From contig CM043954.1 of the NCBI GenBank assembly GCA_014529385.2, forward strand, positions 99,693,747-99,757,746: a DNA stretch of 64,000 bases. Reading direction: 5' to 3'. Position 1 is the stretch's first letter; each line of letters opens with the position of its first letter. This document shows positions 48,443 through 59,494 of the stretch, one piece after another. A program made the position numbers and the translations under genes. The notes below the pieces were generated by a model. That model was not told where the DNA came from. It saw only the letters and a program-made list of their open reading frames with translations, and did not search any database. The stretch is from Adiantum capillus-veneris (lineage: Eukaryota; Streptophyta; Polypodiopsida; Polypodiales; Pteridaceae).

Positions 48443-49906
48443 CTGCAAAATATGGTATTATTGCAAACAACACATTGTGAAATATAACTATGTGCCATTG
48501 CATTTGGATCTTTTCTACGTGAAAGAAAAAGTGTAGTATAGACCATAGATCTCGTACGCTTTTGCAGTGACACACCTAATCACAATTGAAACCATGTGCC
48601 AATGCCTCACCGTACGACAACTTACAAACAGATGCTCCTATCATTCTAGCAGCAACACACCTAGTCGCAATTGCAACCATGTGCCGAAGCATGAATGACT
48701 GGGAGCAACATAAAACATAGTCACCCTACGCTTTTGCAATGACACACCTAGCCGCAATTGCAACCATGTGCCAGTGCATCCATGCACGGTGACTTCTTTC
48801 AAATAGATGCTCCTGTCATTCTAGCAGCAACACACCTAGTCGCAATTGCAACCATGTGCCGAAGCATGAATGACTGGGAGCAACATAAAACATAGTCACC
48901 CTACGCTTTTGCAATGACACACCTAACCGCAATTGCAACCATGTGCCAGTGCATCCACGCACGGTGACTTCTTTCAAACAGATGCTCCTATCATTCTAGC
49001 AGCAACACACCTAGTCGCAATTGCAGCCATGTGCTGAAGCATGAATGACTGGGAGCAACATAAAACATAGTCACCCTACGCTTTTGCAATGACACACCTA
49101 GCCACAATTCCAACCATGTGCCAGTGCATCCACGCACGATGACTTCTTTCAAACAAATGCTCCTGTCATTCTAGCAGCAACACACCTAGTCGCAATTGCA
49201 ACCATGTGCCGAAGCATGAATGACTGGGAGCAACATAAAACATAGTCACCCTACGCTTTTGCAATGACACACCTAACCGCAATTGCAACCATGTGCCAGT
49301 ACATCCACGCACGGTGACTTCTTTCAAGATTCAAGCATATGAAGCATTATGAAATTATTTGAGCACACATTCATGCATTAGATGCTACTGTCAATCTAGC
49401 AGCAACACACCTAGTCGCAATTGCAACCATGTGCCGAAGCATGAATGACGGGAAGCAAAATAAAACATAGTCATCTTGCATTTTTGCAATGATACACCTA
49501 GCTGCAATTGCAACCATGTGCCAGTGCATCCACGCATGGTGACTTCTTTCAAACAGATGCTCCTGTCATTCTAGCAGCAACACACCTAGTCGCAATTGCA
49601 ACCATGTGCCGAAGCATGAATGATTGGGAGCAACATAAAACATAATCACCCTACGCTTTTGCAATGACACACCATTGCAACCATGTGCCAGTGCATTCAC
49701 GCACGGTTACTTCTTTCAAACAAATGCTCCTGTCATTCTAGCAGCAACACACCTAGGCGCAATTGCAACCATGTGTCGAAGCATGAATGACTGGGAGCAA
49801 TATTAAACATAATCATCCTATGCCTTTGCAATGACACACCTAGCCGCAATTGCAACCATGTGCCAGTGCATCCACGTACGATGATTTGATAAAAGAAATT
49901 TTATAC
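48443..49906 (-). other. predicted 5'-UTR intron of the kinase gene
   Basis: Donor CTTAAAG/GTATAA at 49907/49906 and acceptor ATATTTTGCAG at 48443, five bases before the ATG. Filled by the tandem array. Mirrors the hAT gene layout. Confidence 0.5.
48548..49885. repeat. tandem array, about 175-bp period, seven units
   Basis: Each unit has two diverged halves of about 87 bp, both with ACACACCTAG and CGCAATTGCAACCATGTG. Unit starts near 48635, 48809, 48984, 49160, 49388, 49560 and 49728. One unit carries an extra patch near 49328-49387. Confidence 0.9.
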
Positions 49907-50069
49907 CTTTAAGTTTTAACGCAAAAAACTCAAAAAAACATCAAAAAAATAAGGAAGGGTTTAAAAAATTACTCCTACACTGCTTTGAGAATGTGGAAAG
50001 CTTCCAGAAAGTTTGGTGAAGATTTTTCAATGTACCTCTTTGTGAAAAAGACAAGCACCGGCGTCGCCT

Positions 50070-50076
50070 TTATATA
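50070..50076 (-). promoter_or_regulatory. TATA box of the kinase gene
   Basis: Minus strand GGCTATATAAAGG, 156 bases from the island's right border. Confidence 0.6.
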
Positions 50077-50113
50077 GCCACGGTGGGCCCGGTGGGAAAG
50101 TTGCTTTACCCAG

Positions 50114-50126
50114 CGGGCCCGGCGGG
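50114..50126 (-). repeat. subterminal motif, right (inverted)
   Basis: Minus strand CCCGCCGGGCCCG, 12 of 13 identical to 39784-39796. Confidence 0.65.
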
Positions 50127-50231
50127 CTACGAGTTGGTCTCCAGGTCTCCCTGGAAGTCAAAAAAGATGAATGTCAATTAACATAATATTTTTTATTTTG
50201 CATTTCAGTTGTTATTAACCTGAAATTATAG

Positions 50232-50235
50232 TTTG
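50232..50235 (+). repeat. island border, TTTG right copy
   Basis: Matches 39605-39608; Gy-B coding resumes here. Confidence 0.7.
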
Positions 50236-52083
50236 ATCACGTCATTTTGAAATCCCTGCTCACTAATGCCTATGAGTCCAGAGGAGAGCCTATCATAGTG
50301 CCAAATACCACCGATGGGACAAGTGACGGGTTCCAACCCAAAATAATGGCAGAAATGGGTAAGGACTGTAACGGTCTAGACGATCTGTGGAAGAAAACCC
50401 GTGAGGTCAACGAGGTTAATAGGATGAGTAACCACTTGAATAGCACGAGAAAAGAAAAGAATGTGATCTTACCTCCTATTGAAGAATTTGAGTCAAGGTC
50501 GCAAATGAACTTTGAGATACATTCACAAGGGGGAGACCAAGGATCAATTAGTTCGGGGCATAGCCAACCAGACTCGTTGAGAACATTACCCTCTTATCTA
50601 GGAGAGTATGAAGCTAAGTCGGAGGTGAGAGAAATCCCATCTCAAAGACTTTCTTCTAACAAGGTGATGGATTCGCAAGGATTGATTGAGTTCTTATCCC
50701 GGTGGCATGCACAATCACGTTAGCAGAACTCCTAAGGTTAAGGCCAAACATGTGGACCACAATAGGAAAATGCCTAGAAAAATTTGGAGTGAAAGACCCC
50801 ACCTTGAAGCTACAAGAAGGGATCAGAGAGTTGGACATGCCTCAACTAAACACTAGGCCAGTACCATTGAATAAGGTTGGAGAATATTGCGAGGAAGAAG
50901 ATGGAAACACCACGCTACCAGTAGAATTCCAAGGAGTAATTTCCAAAGCTATTCTTGACAGTGGAGCGGGAGTTGCTATCGCCACCAAGGAAATCTGGAA
51001 AAAATGGGAAAAACCAGCTTTGAGGGCTACCAGAATGAAACTGCAATTGGCAAATGGGTTCATGGAGAAGCCTCTAGGACTCTTAGAAAAAGTGATTGTC
51101 ACTTTGTGCGGAATCGAGTATGAGCATACAGTTGCAATAGTCGATTTCGACAAAAAGAATAATTATGAGATCATCTTGGGACGACCATTCATGCGACAAT
51201 TGAAGATGGTCCAAGATTGGGGTTATGACCACATATACCTCAGACATGGCGAGACAACAACTAAAATACACCTGAAAGACCATAGTTACAAAGATGTGAA
51301 CCAAACACCTGTGGAAGAGTTTGATTCGGCTACAGTAGCAGGATCAGAAATACCAGCATGGTTAGGGCAACCAAAAGATCTATGGATGTGCGGAGCTTCA
51401 CATTGTGGAAGCTTAAGAAGAGAGGAATGCGTCTTAGAAAGAGCAATTGAGGACAAGGAGTATATTCCGGAACCTTTCCCTGAAGATGCCTTCGAACCTC
51501 TAGAATGGGAACACATACTAGAAACATTGGATGTCTGTACCATTACCGACATTCCAACAACAAAATTTTGCGATAAGGATGGCTATGATGTGTTACCCTA
51601 TTACATGGTAAGAGTTATACCAGAAAAAGAGACGGTAGAACCACCAGAACAAAAAGAGTTTTACAACTTCTCTGAACATTTGGAAGTAAATGATGATGTA
51701 GATAATGAGTGTTCAGACACCTCAAGTGAGCGTGGAAATGAAACCGAGAATATCAAGTTTTATGATTTTGCTAATCAACACCCTAGACGCCAAGAACGCT
51801 ATAGGAGGAAACGAGTAGGAAACAAAGCTAGAGAGAACCTGATGCCCAGGATAAAAGGTAAAAATCACTATTTGATGCTTGTAAAAGCAGAGGATTGTGT
51901 AAAAGATCAAATATCAGGAAGATTCTCAAAAAATCGAATAGAAATAATGCGAGAGGAAATAAAACAGGTGTACGAAAAGCTAAAACCGAAACAAAATCAC
52001 AAAAATCTCAAAAATAAAAAAAAGAAACAACAAAAGACCAAGAGTGGACCAAACTGGAGCGTAAACAGAAATACGAAGAACTG
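50236..52083 (+). pseudogene. Gy-B protease region (first retropepsin)
   Basis: Continues the gag frame after the island (DHVILKSLLTNAYESRGEPI), with a frameshift near 50702. Retropepsin: ILDSGAGVAIA with the catalytic D-S-G at 50957-50965, LQLANGFMEKPLG, and EIILGRPFMRQL near 51165. Downstream is a long linker rich in charged residues (to TGA 52081) that joins protease to RT. The domain would cut the polyprotein. Usual place for Ty3/gypsy, upstream of RT. Confidence 0.85.
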
Positions 52084-55000
52084 AAACGGTCTTTGAGAGA
52101 GATATGGACTACTGAAGAAGATAGTGATGGTAAAGGGGAGTGAGAGAAGGGGAACATGAACGTACCATCACACTATCAAAAATTTACTATCCAGGACAAA
52201 AAAATCATCATGACACCACCAGTCAGGTAAAGAACCAGCCAAGAATCTTACGATGGTCTTGAAAATGCAAAGAAGATAGACCTCGCAGAACCAGGTGAAA
52301 AGCCTCAGCCGGTCTATATAGCTAACGATTTAGAGCCTGAAGAGGAAGAACAGCTAACACAACTTCTCAAGAAGTATAAAGATGTGTTCGCCTGGTCCTA
52401 TAAAGACCTCAAAGGAGTTGATCCATTGATATGCCAACATACAATTCCTTTGAAATCGGATGCAAAACCTAGCAAACAATGTCCGTATACATATAATGAC
52501 ACATTTGCTAAAAGAATCAAAGAAGAGATTGATAAACTGATGGAAGTTGAATTCATCTATGAAATCAAACATGCAGATTGGGTGTCACCCATTGTGGTAG
52601 TTCCCAAAAAGAATGGAAAACTGCGAGGGTGTGTAAACCTCAAGAAGGTGAATGCAGCAACCATAAGGGATAATTATCCCTTGCCAATCACAGAACATGT
52701 ACTTGAGCGAGTGGCCGGGAAACGAGCTTATTCCTTTCTGGATGGGTTTTCAGGATACAACCAACTGGCAATAGCAAGGGAGGATCAACACAAAACAGCA
52801 TTTACCATAGAATGGGGGATTTATGCGTATCGATTTATGCCATTTGGCTTAACTAATGCACCAACCACTTTCCAAAGGTTAATGACTCACACATTCAAGG
52901 AATACCTAAGAATATTCTTAGAAATTGACATGGTTGACCTGTGTGTACACTCTCTTCTACGAGAGGAACATATTGACCATTTTCAAAAGGTCTTTGAAAA
53001 GTGCAGGACATATCGAATATGTCTTAACCCGGAAAAGTGTGTATATATGGTTAAGAAAGGCCGAATTTTAGGACACATTGTCTCAAGAAATGGCATAACC
53101 ACAGACCTAGACAAAGTCAAAGTCATCGTAGACCTACCGAGGCCTACTAATTCAAAACAAGTGCAATCCTTCATGGGACATTGCCGATATTATCAAAGAT
53201 TCATATACATGTATGCGGTTATTGCACAACCTCTGTATCGTTTGCTAGTCAATTTCGAGTGGATCGAGAAGTGTGAAACTTCATTCAAAAAGATGAAGGA
53301 AAACCTTATATCAGCACCTGTACTAAAGGCACCAGATTGGGAAAAGATATTCCATGTGCACATTGATGCTTCAGCATATGCCATTGGAAGTATTCTAGCT
53401 CAACCTGGAGACGGAACAATGGATTTTCCGGTTTGCTATGCGAGCTGACAGTTAAACAGTGTGGAAAAGAACTACACAACCACCGAGCGGGAAGGGTTAG
53501 GAATGATTTATGCTGTAAAGAAATTTTGGCATTATTTGCTTGCAAACAAATTTGTGTTCTTCACAGATCATCAAGCTCTTTTGTACCTAGTAAATAAACC
53601 TTGCAATACAAGGAGAATCGTATGCTGGTTTATTATATTGCTAGAATTTGACTTCACAGTAGTGGTCGAAAAGGATAAAACCCATCTACGAGCGGATCAT
53701 CTTTCAAGGATACACAACGGGGAAGCTCTTGAAGGAGTCGATGATGACATACCAGATGCTTATCTTTTCAACATTGAAATGGTACCCAAATGGTCTCAAG
53801 AAATTGTTAGCGTTCTTTCCTTTGGAAGTGGGTTTGATAATATGGAATGCAGATCCAAACATCAAACAATTCGACAAACAAAAAAATTCCAGTTGGTAGT
53901 AGAACGGCTGTATCATTTTGGATCGGACCTAATCCTACGATTATGTATAAATCCAAAAGAATTAGAGTGCTACCTTAAAGAGGCAAATGTCCAGGATTGT
54001 GCATTTCATTGTTCAACAATGAAGACACACCAGAGACTGAAACAGTTAGGGGTTTATTGGCCAACTATGTATGCGGACACGCATTCTTATGTTACCAATT
54101 GTACTATATGTAGTGCCAAACGACCAGTGGATCACGCAACTTTGTTTCAGGTAAACATAGCACCCACATGGAGTCAATATATCATTGACTTCTTGACCAC
54201 CAGGACATTCCTTAAGAATATCACAAGAGCACGGGAAAAAGCTATACAGCTAGAAGCTCGTGACTTTCAATTAATTGGGAACCAACTCTATAAGCGAGGT
54301 AAGGACAATCAACTTAGAATCTGTGCAAGTGAAAGCGAATACCTGCTGATTCTAGAACATGCACATAACGGAATAAGTGGAGGCCATTTTTTGGGCGATA
54401 AGACGGCAAAAACCGTCTTAACCGCAGGAATTTGGTGGCCTACATTGCACATGGATGCTGAAGAGTTTTTAAAGCGTTGTGACGCATGTCAACGAACCAA
54501 GGTGCCAATAAAAAGAGATGAGATGCCATTACGGCCAATGATGGGAGCAAGAGCATTTGCAAAATGGGGCATTGATTTTGTGGGACCTATATCACCCCCT
54601 GCATATCGCACCCATACCCAATATATCATTGTGGCTACGGACTATCTCACAAAATGGGTCGAAGCCAAAGCAACACAAAAAGCTGACGTACGCACCACGG
54701 CACAATTTTTGTATGAGAATGTTTTTGTACGTTACGGGTTACCAATAGAAATTGTCAGTGACCGTAGAACACATTTTCTCAATGAAGTCATTGAATATCT
54801 GCTAGAGGAATTCATGGTCATACATAGGAAATCCGCACCATACCATCCACAGGCCAATGGGCAAGCTGAGGCCACTAATAAAACACTATGCACGGTTCTC
54901 ACTAAAATAGTGTTAGAATCAAGAACAGATTGGGATCAGCAGCTACACTCAACACTATGAGCATACAGGGTAGCTTATAAAACTTCGATAGGAACAACAC

Positions 55001-56605
55001 CATACAACATGGTATATGGCCTAAATGCTATACTACCCATATAATTTTTAATTCCAACTCTACGAGTAGCAAAAAGCTTGGAATGGACAGGGCATGAGCT
55101 CTCTTCAAGAATTGATGATCTTGAAAAGCTAGATGAACTCCGCTTATGAGCTGTCGCTTCAATCTCTGCTAAAAAGAGAAGACAAAAGGAATTATTTGAC
55201 AAACATGTGCGTACCAAAGAGTTCAAAACAGGTGATTACGTACTTGTTTATACCTTGAAGCAACATGCCAAGAAACTTAAAAAGCGAGGGATGGGACATT
55301 TGTGGTTAGTGATCTATCACAAAGTGGAGCTGTCAATCTTGCTACATTAACAGGTGAAGAAATGCCAAACTGGATTAGTGGATGTCGACTGAGGAGGTAT
55401 CATCTACCACTCACACAGGAGATGCTCCAACAAATTCATCAAGGAAAACAAAGAATGAAGGAAAAACAGAGAGTAGGGGAGGAAGCTCGAGCCGAAGCAC
55501 AAGAACGCATTGCAAAAAGACGGCTTCTGCGACAACAACAACAAAGTGGACCACCATTACGAATCAATGCCATTCGACTGACGAAGTTGGAGGAAGAAAT
55601 AGTGGAGCCAATAATTGCGGTCAAAGTGGATAGCAATCAAGTTGAATCAACAGCCTTGCTTGATTCGGGTGATCAATGATCTCTTACGGATTATACCAAC
55701 AGCTCAAAGTCACAGGTCAACTTCATTGTACTCCTCAAGTGCTGGAAAGTAGCACATCACACCCGTTGAAAACATTGGGATGGACTATATTGCATGTACA
55801 GATACATCAATATATTTACCTACACAAATTCTATGTGGTGACAAATGAAAGCACACAACACCCAATGATGTTGGGGCAACCTTGGCAAAAAGAGTACAAT
55901 GTGCAGATAGATTGGAAAGCAAAGGCAGTCAAAATCCAGCATGAACATGAACAACAGGTGATAGCTTTTGCTCAACAATACCAGCATGATCAACTGCAAG
56001 CCATGCAATCACTGGAAACAAAGCCAACAGCACAAATTCCATTAAAGAATAACATGATACCCGAGACCAACAATCAGGTAAAAGCCAAACATGCTAGTTA
56101 CAGACATATGAAGTCACCGGCAGCAATGCAAAGATCTAGGTTACAAACACAAGGAAAACAAGTATGGATGCGGAAGGATAGAAATGACATGGCGGACAAA
56201 CAACAATGCAACAAAAATTTTTCAACAAAGCAGATGGTTCAACCACAAACCAAGGGACTAAAAGAGATATAGATCCCAAAGAAAATGCTTAGCCATAACC
56301 CAAATGTCACTCACATTTGGATACCAAAGAAAAATCAAAAGGAACTCCCTTGAGTACAAGCAACAAAGGAAGGCAGACAGCTGCATTTCAAAAAAGAAAA
56401 CCGACTTATGTGGATGCCAATAAAAGCCAAACCAGTGGCCAACAAGAACGTGCCAAACCATCTACGAAAATCGACAGCAACAAAATACCATTGGAAAGCA
56501 AAGGCAATACGGCCCATAGCCATTCCGGCCCAGCCAATTCTATCCTTAGAAACAACTACGACTCCATCAAAGCAATTGCCATTTGCAAAAAAGACAATTA
56601 AATAG
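52084..56605 (+). pseudogene. Gy-B RT, RNase H, integrase, second protease-like domain
   Basis: RT from about 52250 (KKYKDVFAWSYKDLKG, WVSPIVVVPKKNGKL). The catalytic box reads MVDL where Gy-A has LDDL, so the first Asp is Val (52933-52935). RNase H (HVHIDASAYAIG, TDHQALLYL, ADHLSRI), with TGA at 53446. Two integrase zinc domains in tandem: a degenerate one (53985-54115, first His is Asn) and a standard one (54355-54492, GGHF..CDACQ). Core DFVGP, SDRRTHF, PQANGQAE. Stops TGA 54958, TAA near 55041, TGA near 55147; frameshifts near 55290 and 55676. Then LLDSG (55662-55670), LGQPW (near 55877) and IDW, a second retropepsin-like domain, and a basic tail with IWIPKK, ending 56605. Confidence 0.88.
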
Positions 56606-58451
56606 AGAGCGGTAGAGTTATAGCTGTTACTTGCAAAGAAAGCAGGAAACCTCGACGGAGAATGCCAATAAGCATCTTTCTTATTCCCTTCTCTTGCATA
56701 GCATTAATTTTTCCATGCATTGACCGAGTATGCATAAAGTAGGGCCACATTAATCGGCGAGGCATTAGCACAAATTTTTCAACCTATGCACGACACATAC
56801 TCCGAGGCGATACCTTGTCGTCCAAGAGGACTCTGGCTAGGAGGGGGGGAGGCATTCTAGAGGCACTCTCAAAATGCGGAGCCAATAACAGAAACAACAA
56901 AAAAGGGCATGATTTTCGACTATTTTAAGGGTTTTTGTTTGATTGCAAAATTTTCTGGAGTAACCCAAGTACATATGCCCTTATACAGCATGAAACTACA
57001 GGTATATGGGGCCAAACGCCAAATCAAGCCCCTAGGTGTGTGTATATATGTAGAAATATCCATTTTTTAGGAAAAATATTGGTAAAACATAGAAATCCGG
57101 CCATAAAAATTGCACGTGAGTGTATATAATGTGTTGCGGTGATGTTTGTGATTTATTATGATTTTTGAGGATTTTTTGGGTTTGATTTTCTATTTTTCTT
57201 TTAATTTTGCTAATTTTTGGCAGAAAAACTTCAAAAATACAAAAAGCAGGTGAAAAAAAGTCGTAATGAAAAACAAAAAATATGGGGATGATCAGTGACT
57301 ATAGGAAAACCTATGGTAAAGTGGGGGTGCAATTATGAGACTGGAGCGGAAAACGTGTTTTGGCCAGATTTTGACCGAAATGCCAAATTTCTGGTAAACA
57401 GAGCAAATGGAGTCCAAATCAAGAAATTTTTGAGCCTAAACCGCATCTCGCAAGAAGATAGGAGCACATGTCAAATTTCATGAAAAGTGGTTCGGGGACC
57501 TCCATTATAAGAAATTTTCACCCCATTTTTAGCTCATTCTCACTATTGACTTTGTGGAGAGAGCTTCTGCCACCTAGAGCGGATCGACCTTCCAGCAGCT
57601 TCTACGATGCGCACGACTACCCGACAAGCTCCAGACATAAGAGGTAGGCTCACCACCTTGAGCTTTTCGTGCATGTTTGTCATTATGTCGCGAAAACTAG
57701 CGTAGGGGTCACACACAAAGCGAGCGGTAGAGACCTACAAGTAGAGACAGCGGCCTAACGACTAACCCGAAAGAAACAAGACTTCATCTGCAGCTTACCC
57801 TAGTCTACGAGACCAGTCCTGGATAGCCAAAGGCAGTAGGAAACCATCGGGAAAAACCCTAATTCCCAGAAACCCGCAAGAGGCCACCAAATGGGAAATC
57901 GGCGAAACGACGACCAAATGCTACAAACATTCATGGGTAGGAGCATCTCGACATGCTCAACAAGTATATATGACCCGCATGACCAAAAAGTGACCCGAAG
58001 CGGCACTAAACTTCAGAAATGCATCAGACACACAAAGCGTCAAATTGCTTTTGCGGCCAGACCGCAAGCCCGTTTGCCACCAAACTTCACGAGCGGCTTT
58101 CCTAGACCATCAACAACCAAGTCCTAGGGTGGTAGACTACCACAAATCATCAAAGGTATGTAAACGCAACCACGGGTGCTTCTAGAGCGACAAATTGCCA
58201 AATGGAGCTCCGGTGAAGCCAAAGTCGACAAAAACCATACGGCAAGGATCCCCAAGGGATCGGGAAGCTATGGAGACCAACATTAAGAAATTTCATCGCC
58301 AAAAAGCACTCCAAAAGTCAGAAAACGGCTCGGGGATCTGAAGTCCACATAGGGAGTTATTCTGTATCCATTTGACTTTTTGTTGAGGCTCAAAAGGGAG
58401 TTAGGGGGGCCAAGGGCTGGGAGCACCAGCAACAATGAAAAAATCACCAGG
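56606..58451 (+). other. Gy-B spacer after pol
   Basis: Non-coding. Purine tract at about 56839-56853. A TATAAG site at 57506-57511 could start a transcript for the 3' ORF, and AAGAG/GTAGGC near 57640 could be a donor. Both are guesses. Confidence 0.5.
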
Positions 58452-58475
58452 AGACATCCTACGCGTAGGATGTCT
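58452..58475. repeat. 24-bp perfect palindrome, copy 5
   Basis: Same 24 bp; symmetry extends one base each side. Confidence 0.97.
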
Positions 58476-58735
58476 CAAGGGCACTTTTTAGCACAAACTC
58501 CAACATTTTTCATCATGCACATGATCTGAATGACATTTACAAGCTATCCACCAACTTTCATCACATTTGGACCAAATTTGACCTCATATGCATGGAAAAA
58601 TGCAAAGTTAGGGCATAGAGGCAATAATGGGCCATAGACCTATCAAATCTTGTCCAAATCCCATGAAACTTGCATAGCACATTCACCAACACATCAACAA
58701 CAATCTGTGTGGTCAGAAGGAGAGAATGATGAAAT

Positions 58736-58759
58736 AGACATCCTACGCGTAGGATGTCT
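58736..58759. repeat. 24-bp perfect palindrome, copy 6
   Basis: 284 bases after copy 5. Confidence 0.97.
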
Positions 58760-59020
58760 ATTTGACTTTTTTGACATGCAAGGGATGTTTTATCATTCCA
58801 GATCCAATCACCTCATCATCAGGAGCCCATATATCAAGTTTGAGGCCATTTTAATCACTTTTGACCCCCAACACCTTCAAGACACACTTTTTGAGCCCAA
58901 AAACACCACACAGAGCCTTACAAGCATCAAATCTTGTCCAAATTCAAATCCAAGAACATGGCCATGTTCCATAGGCCAAGGATAACCCACAGAGCAAATT
59001 TCATGTCATTTTGATGAAAA

Positions 59021-59044
59021 AGACATCCTACGCGTAGGATGTCT
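59021..59044. repeat. 24-bp perfect palindrome, copy 7
   Basis: 285 bases after copy 6, preceded by TTTGATGAAAA. Confidence 0.97.
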
Positions 59045-59304
59045 CCAGCATAAATTCAGCCTTCTGTGCAAAGAATGACATCATGGGAGCCAATACCATG
59101 GTGCAATGAGCCCATATACCAATTTTCAACCCATTTGGACATCAATTGCTACCTATGATGGACATTCTACCCAAATTGTGACCTAAAGCCTGAATCAGCC
59201 CAAAAATCCACTTTTTGATGTCCAAATTCAAATCCAAGCATATAGCCATGCTCCATGAGCCTTATACTACCTGCATGTCAAGTATGAACCAATTCTGATG
59301 AAAA

Positions 59305-59328
59305 AGACATCCTACGCGTAGGATGTCT
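59305..59328. repeat. 24-bp perfect palindrome, copy 8
   Basis: 284 bases after copy 7, preceded by TCTGATGAAAA. Confidence 0.97.
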
Positions 59329-59494
59329 AGATGGAAATTTTTTGGCCAGATCTACACTGTGAGCACATGCACAGCTTCACAAGTTCCTTTTAAGCTTTAT
59401 TTTCAATTTTCAAGTCATTTGGATAAGTAAAACTCAGTTTCGCAGCTAATATGGAAAAAACGCTAACTTCGGACTACTGAGTGCAACAGGATCT

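Larger units (their letters stand above)
39609..50231. mobile_element. 10.6-kb island with hAT transposase, RING ORF and kinase
   Basis: Inserted in the Gy-B coding frame. It carries a plus-strand hAT transposase gene from its left end and, on the minus strand, a kinase from its right end with a RING-type ORF between them. Both ends have GC-rich inverted subterminal motifs and a TATA box (39826, 50076). GTTAATAACA at 39651-39660 recurs inverted at the right end near 50210. I find no clear terminal inverted repeat or 8-bp duplication, so either the termini have decayed or the outer element is not a standard hAT. Confidence 0.75.
58476..59494 (+). repeat. diverged 284-285-bp tandem repeats carrying the palindrome
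   Basis: Three full units end in the invariant palindrome. Between palindromes only words such as CTTGTCCAAATTCAAATCC, CCCATATA and CCATG.TCCAT remain in common. The last palindrome ends 166 bases before the 3' ORF ATG. Confidence 0.8.

Noticed and set aside
48548-49885. CRISPR-like array
   Set aside because: Units are long tandem repeats without unique spacers; this is eukaryotic DNA. The same holds for 39955-40705 and 44440-44600.
39609-50231. Helitron as the outer element
   Set aside because: The insertion lies within TTTG, not between A and T, and there is no TC start or CTRR end with hairpin.
39609-50231. A standard hAT target duplication of 8 bp
   Set aside because: The flanks share at most 4 bases (TTTG).
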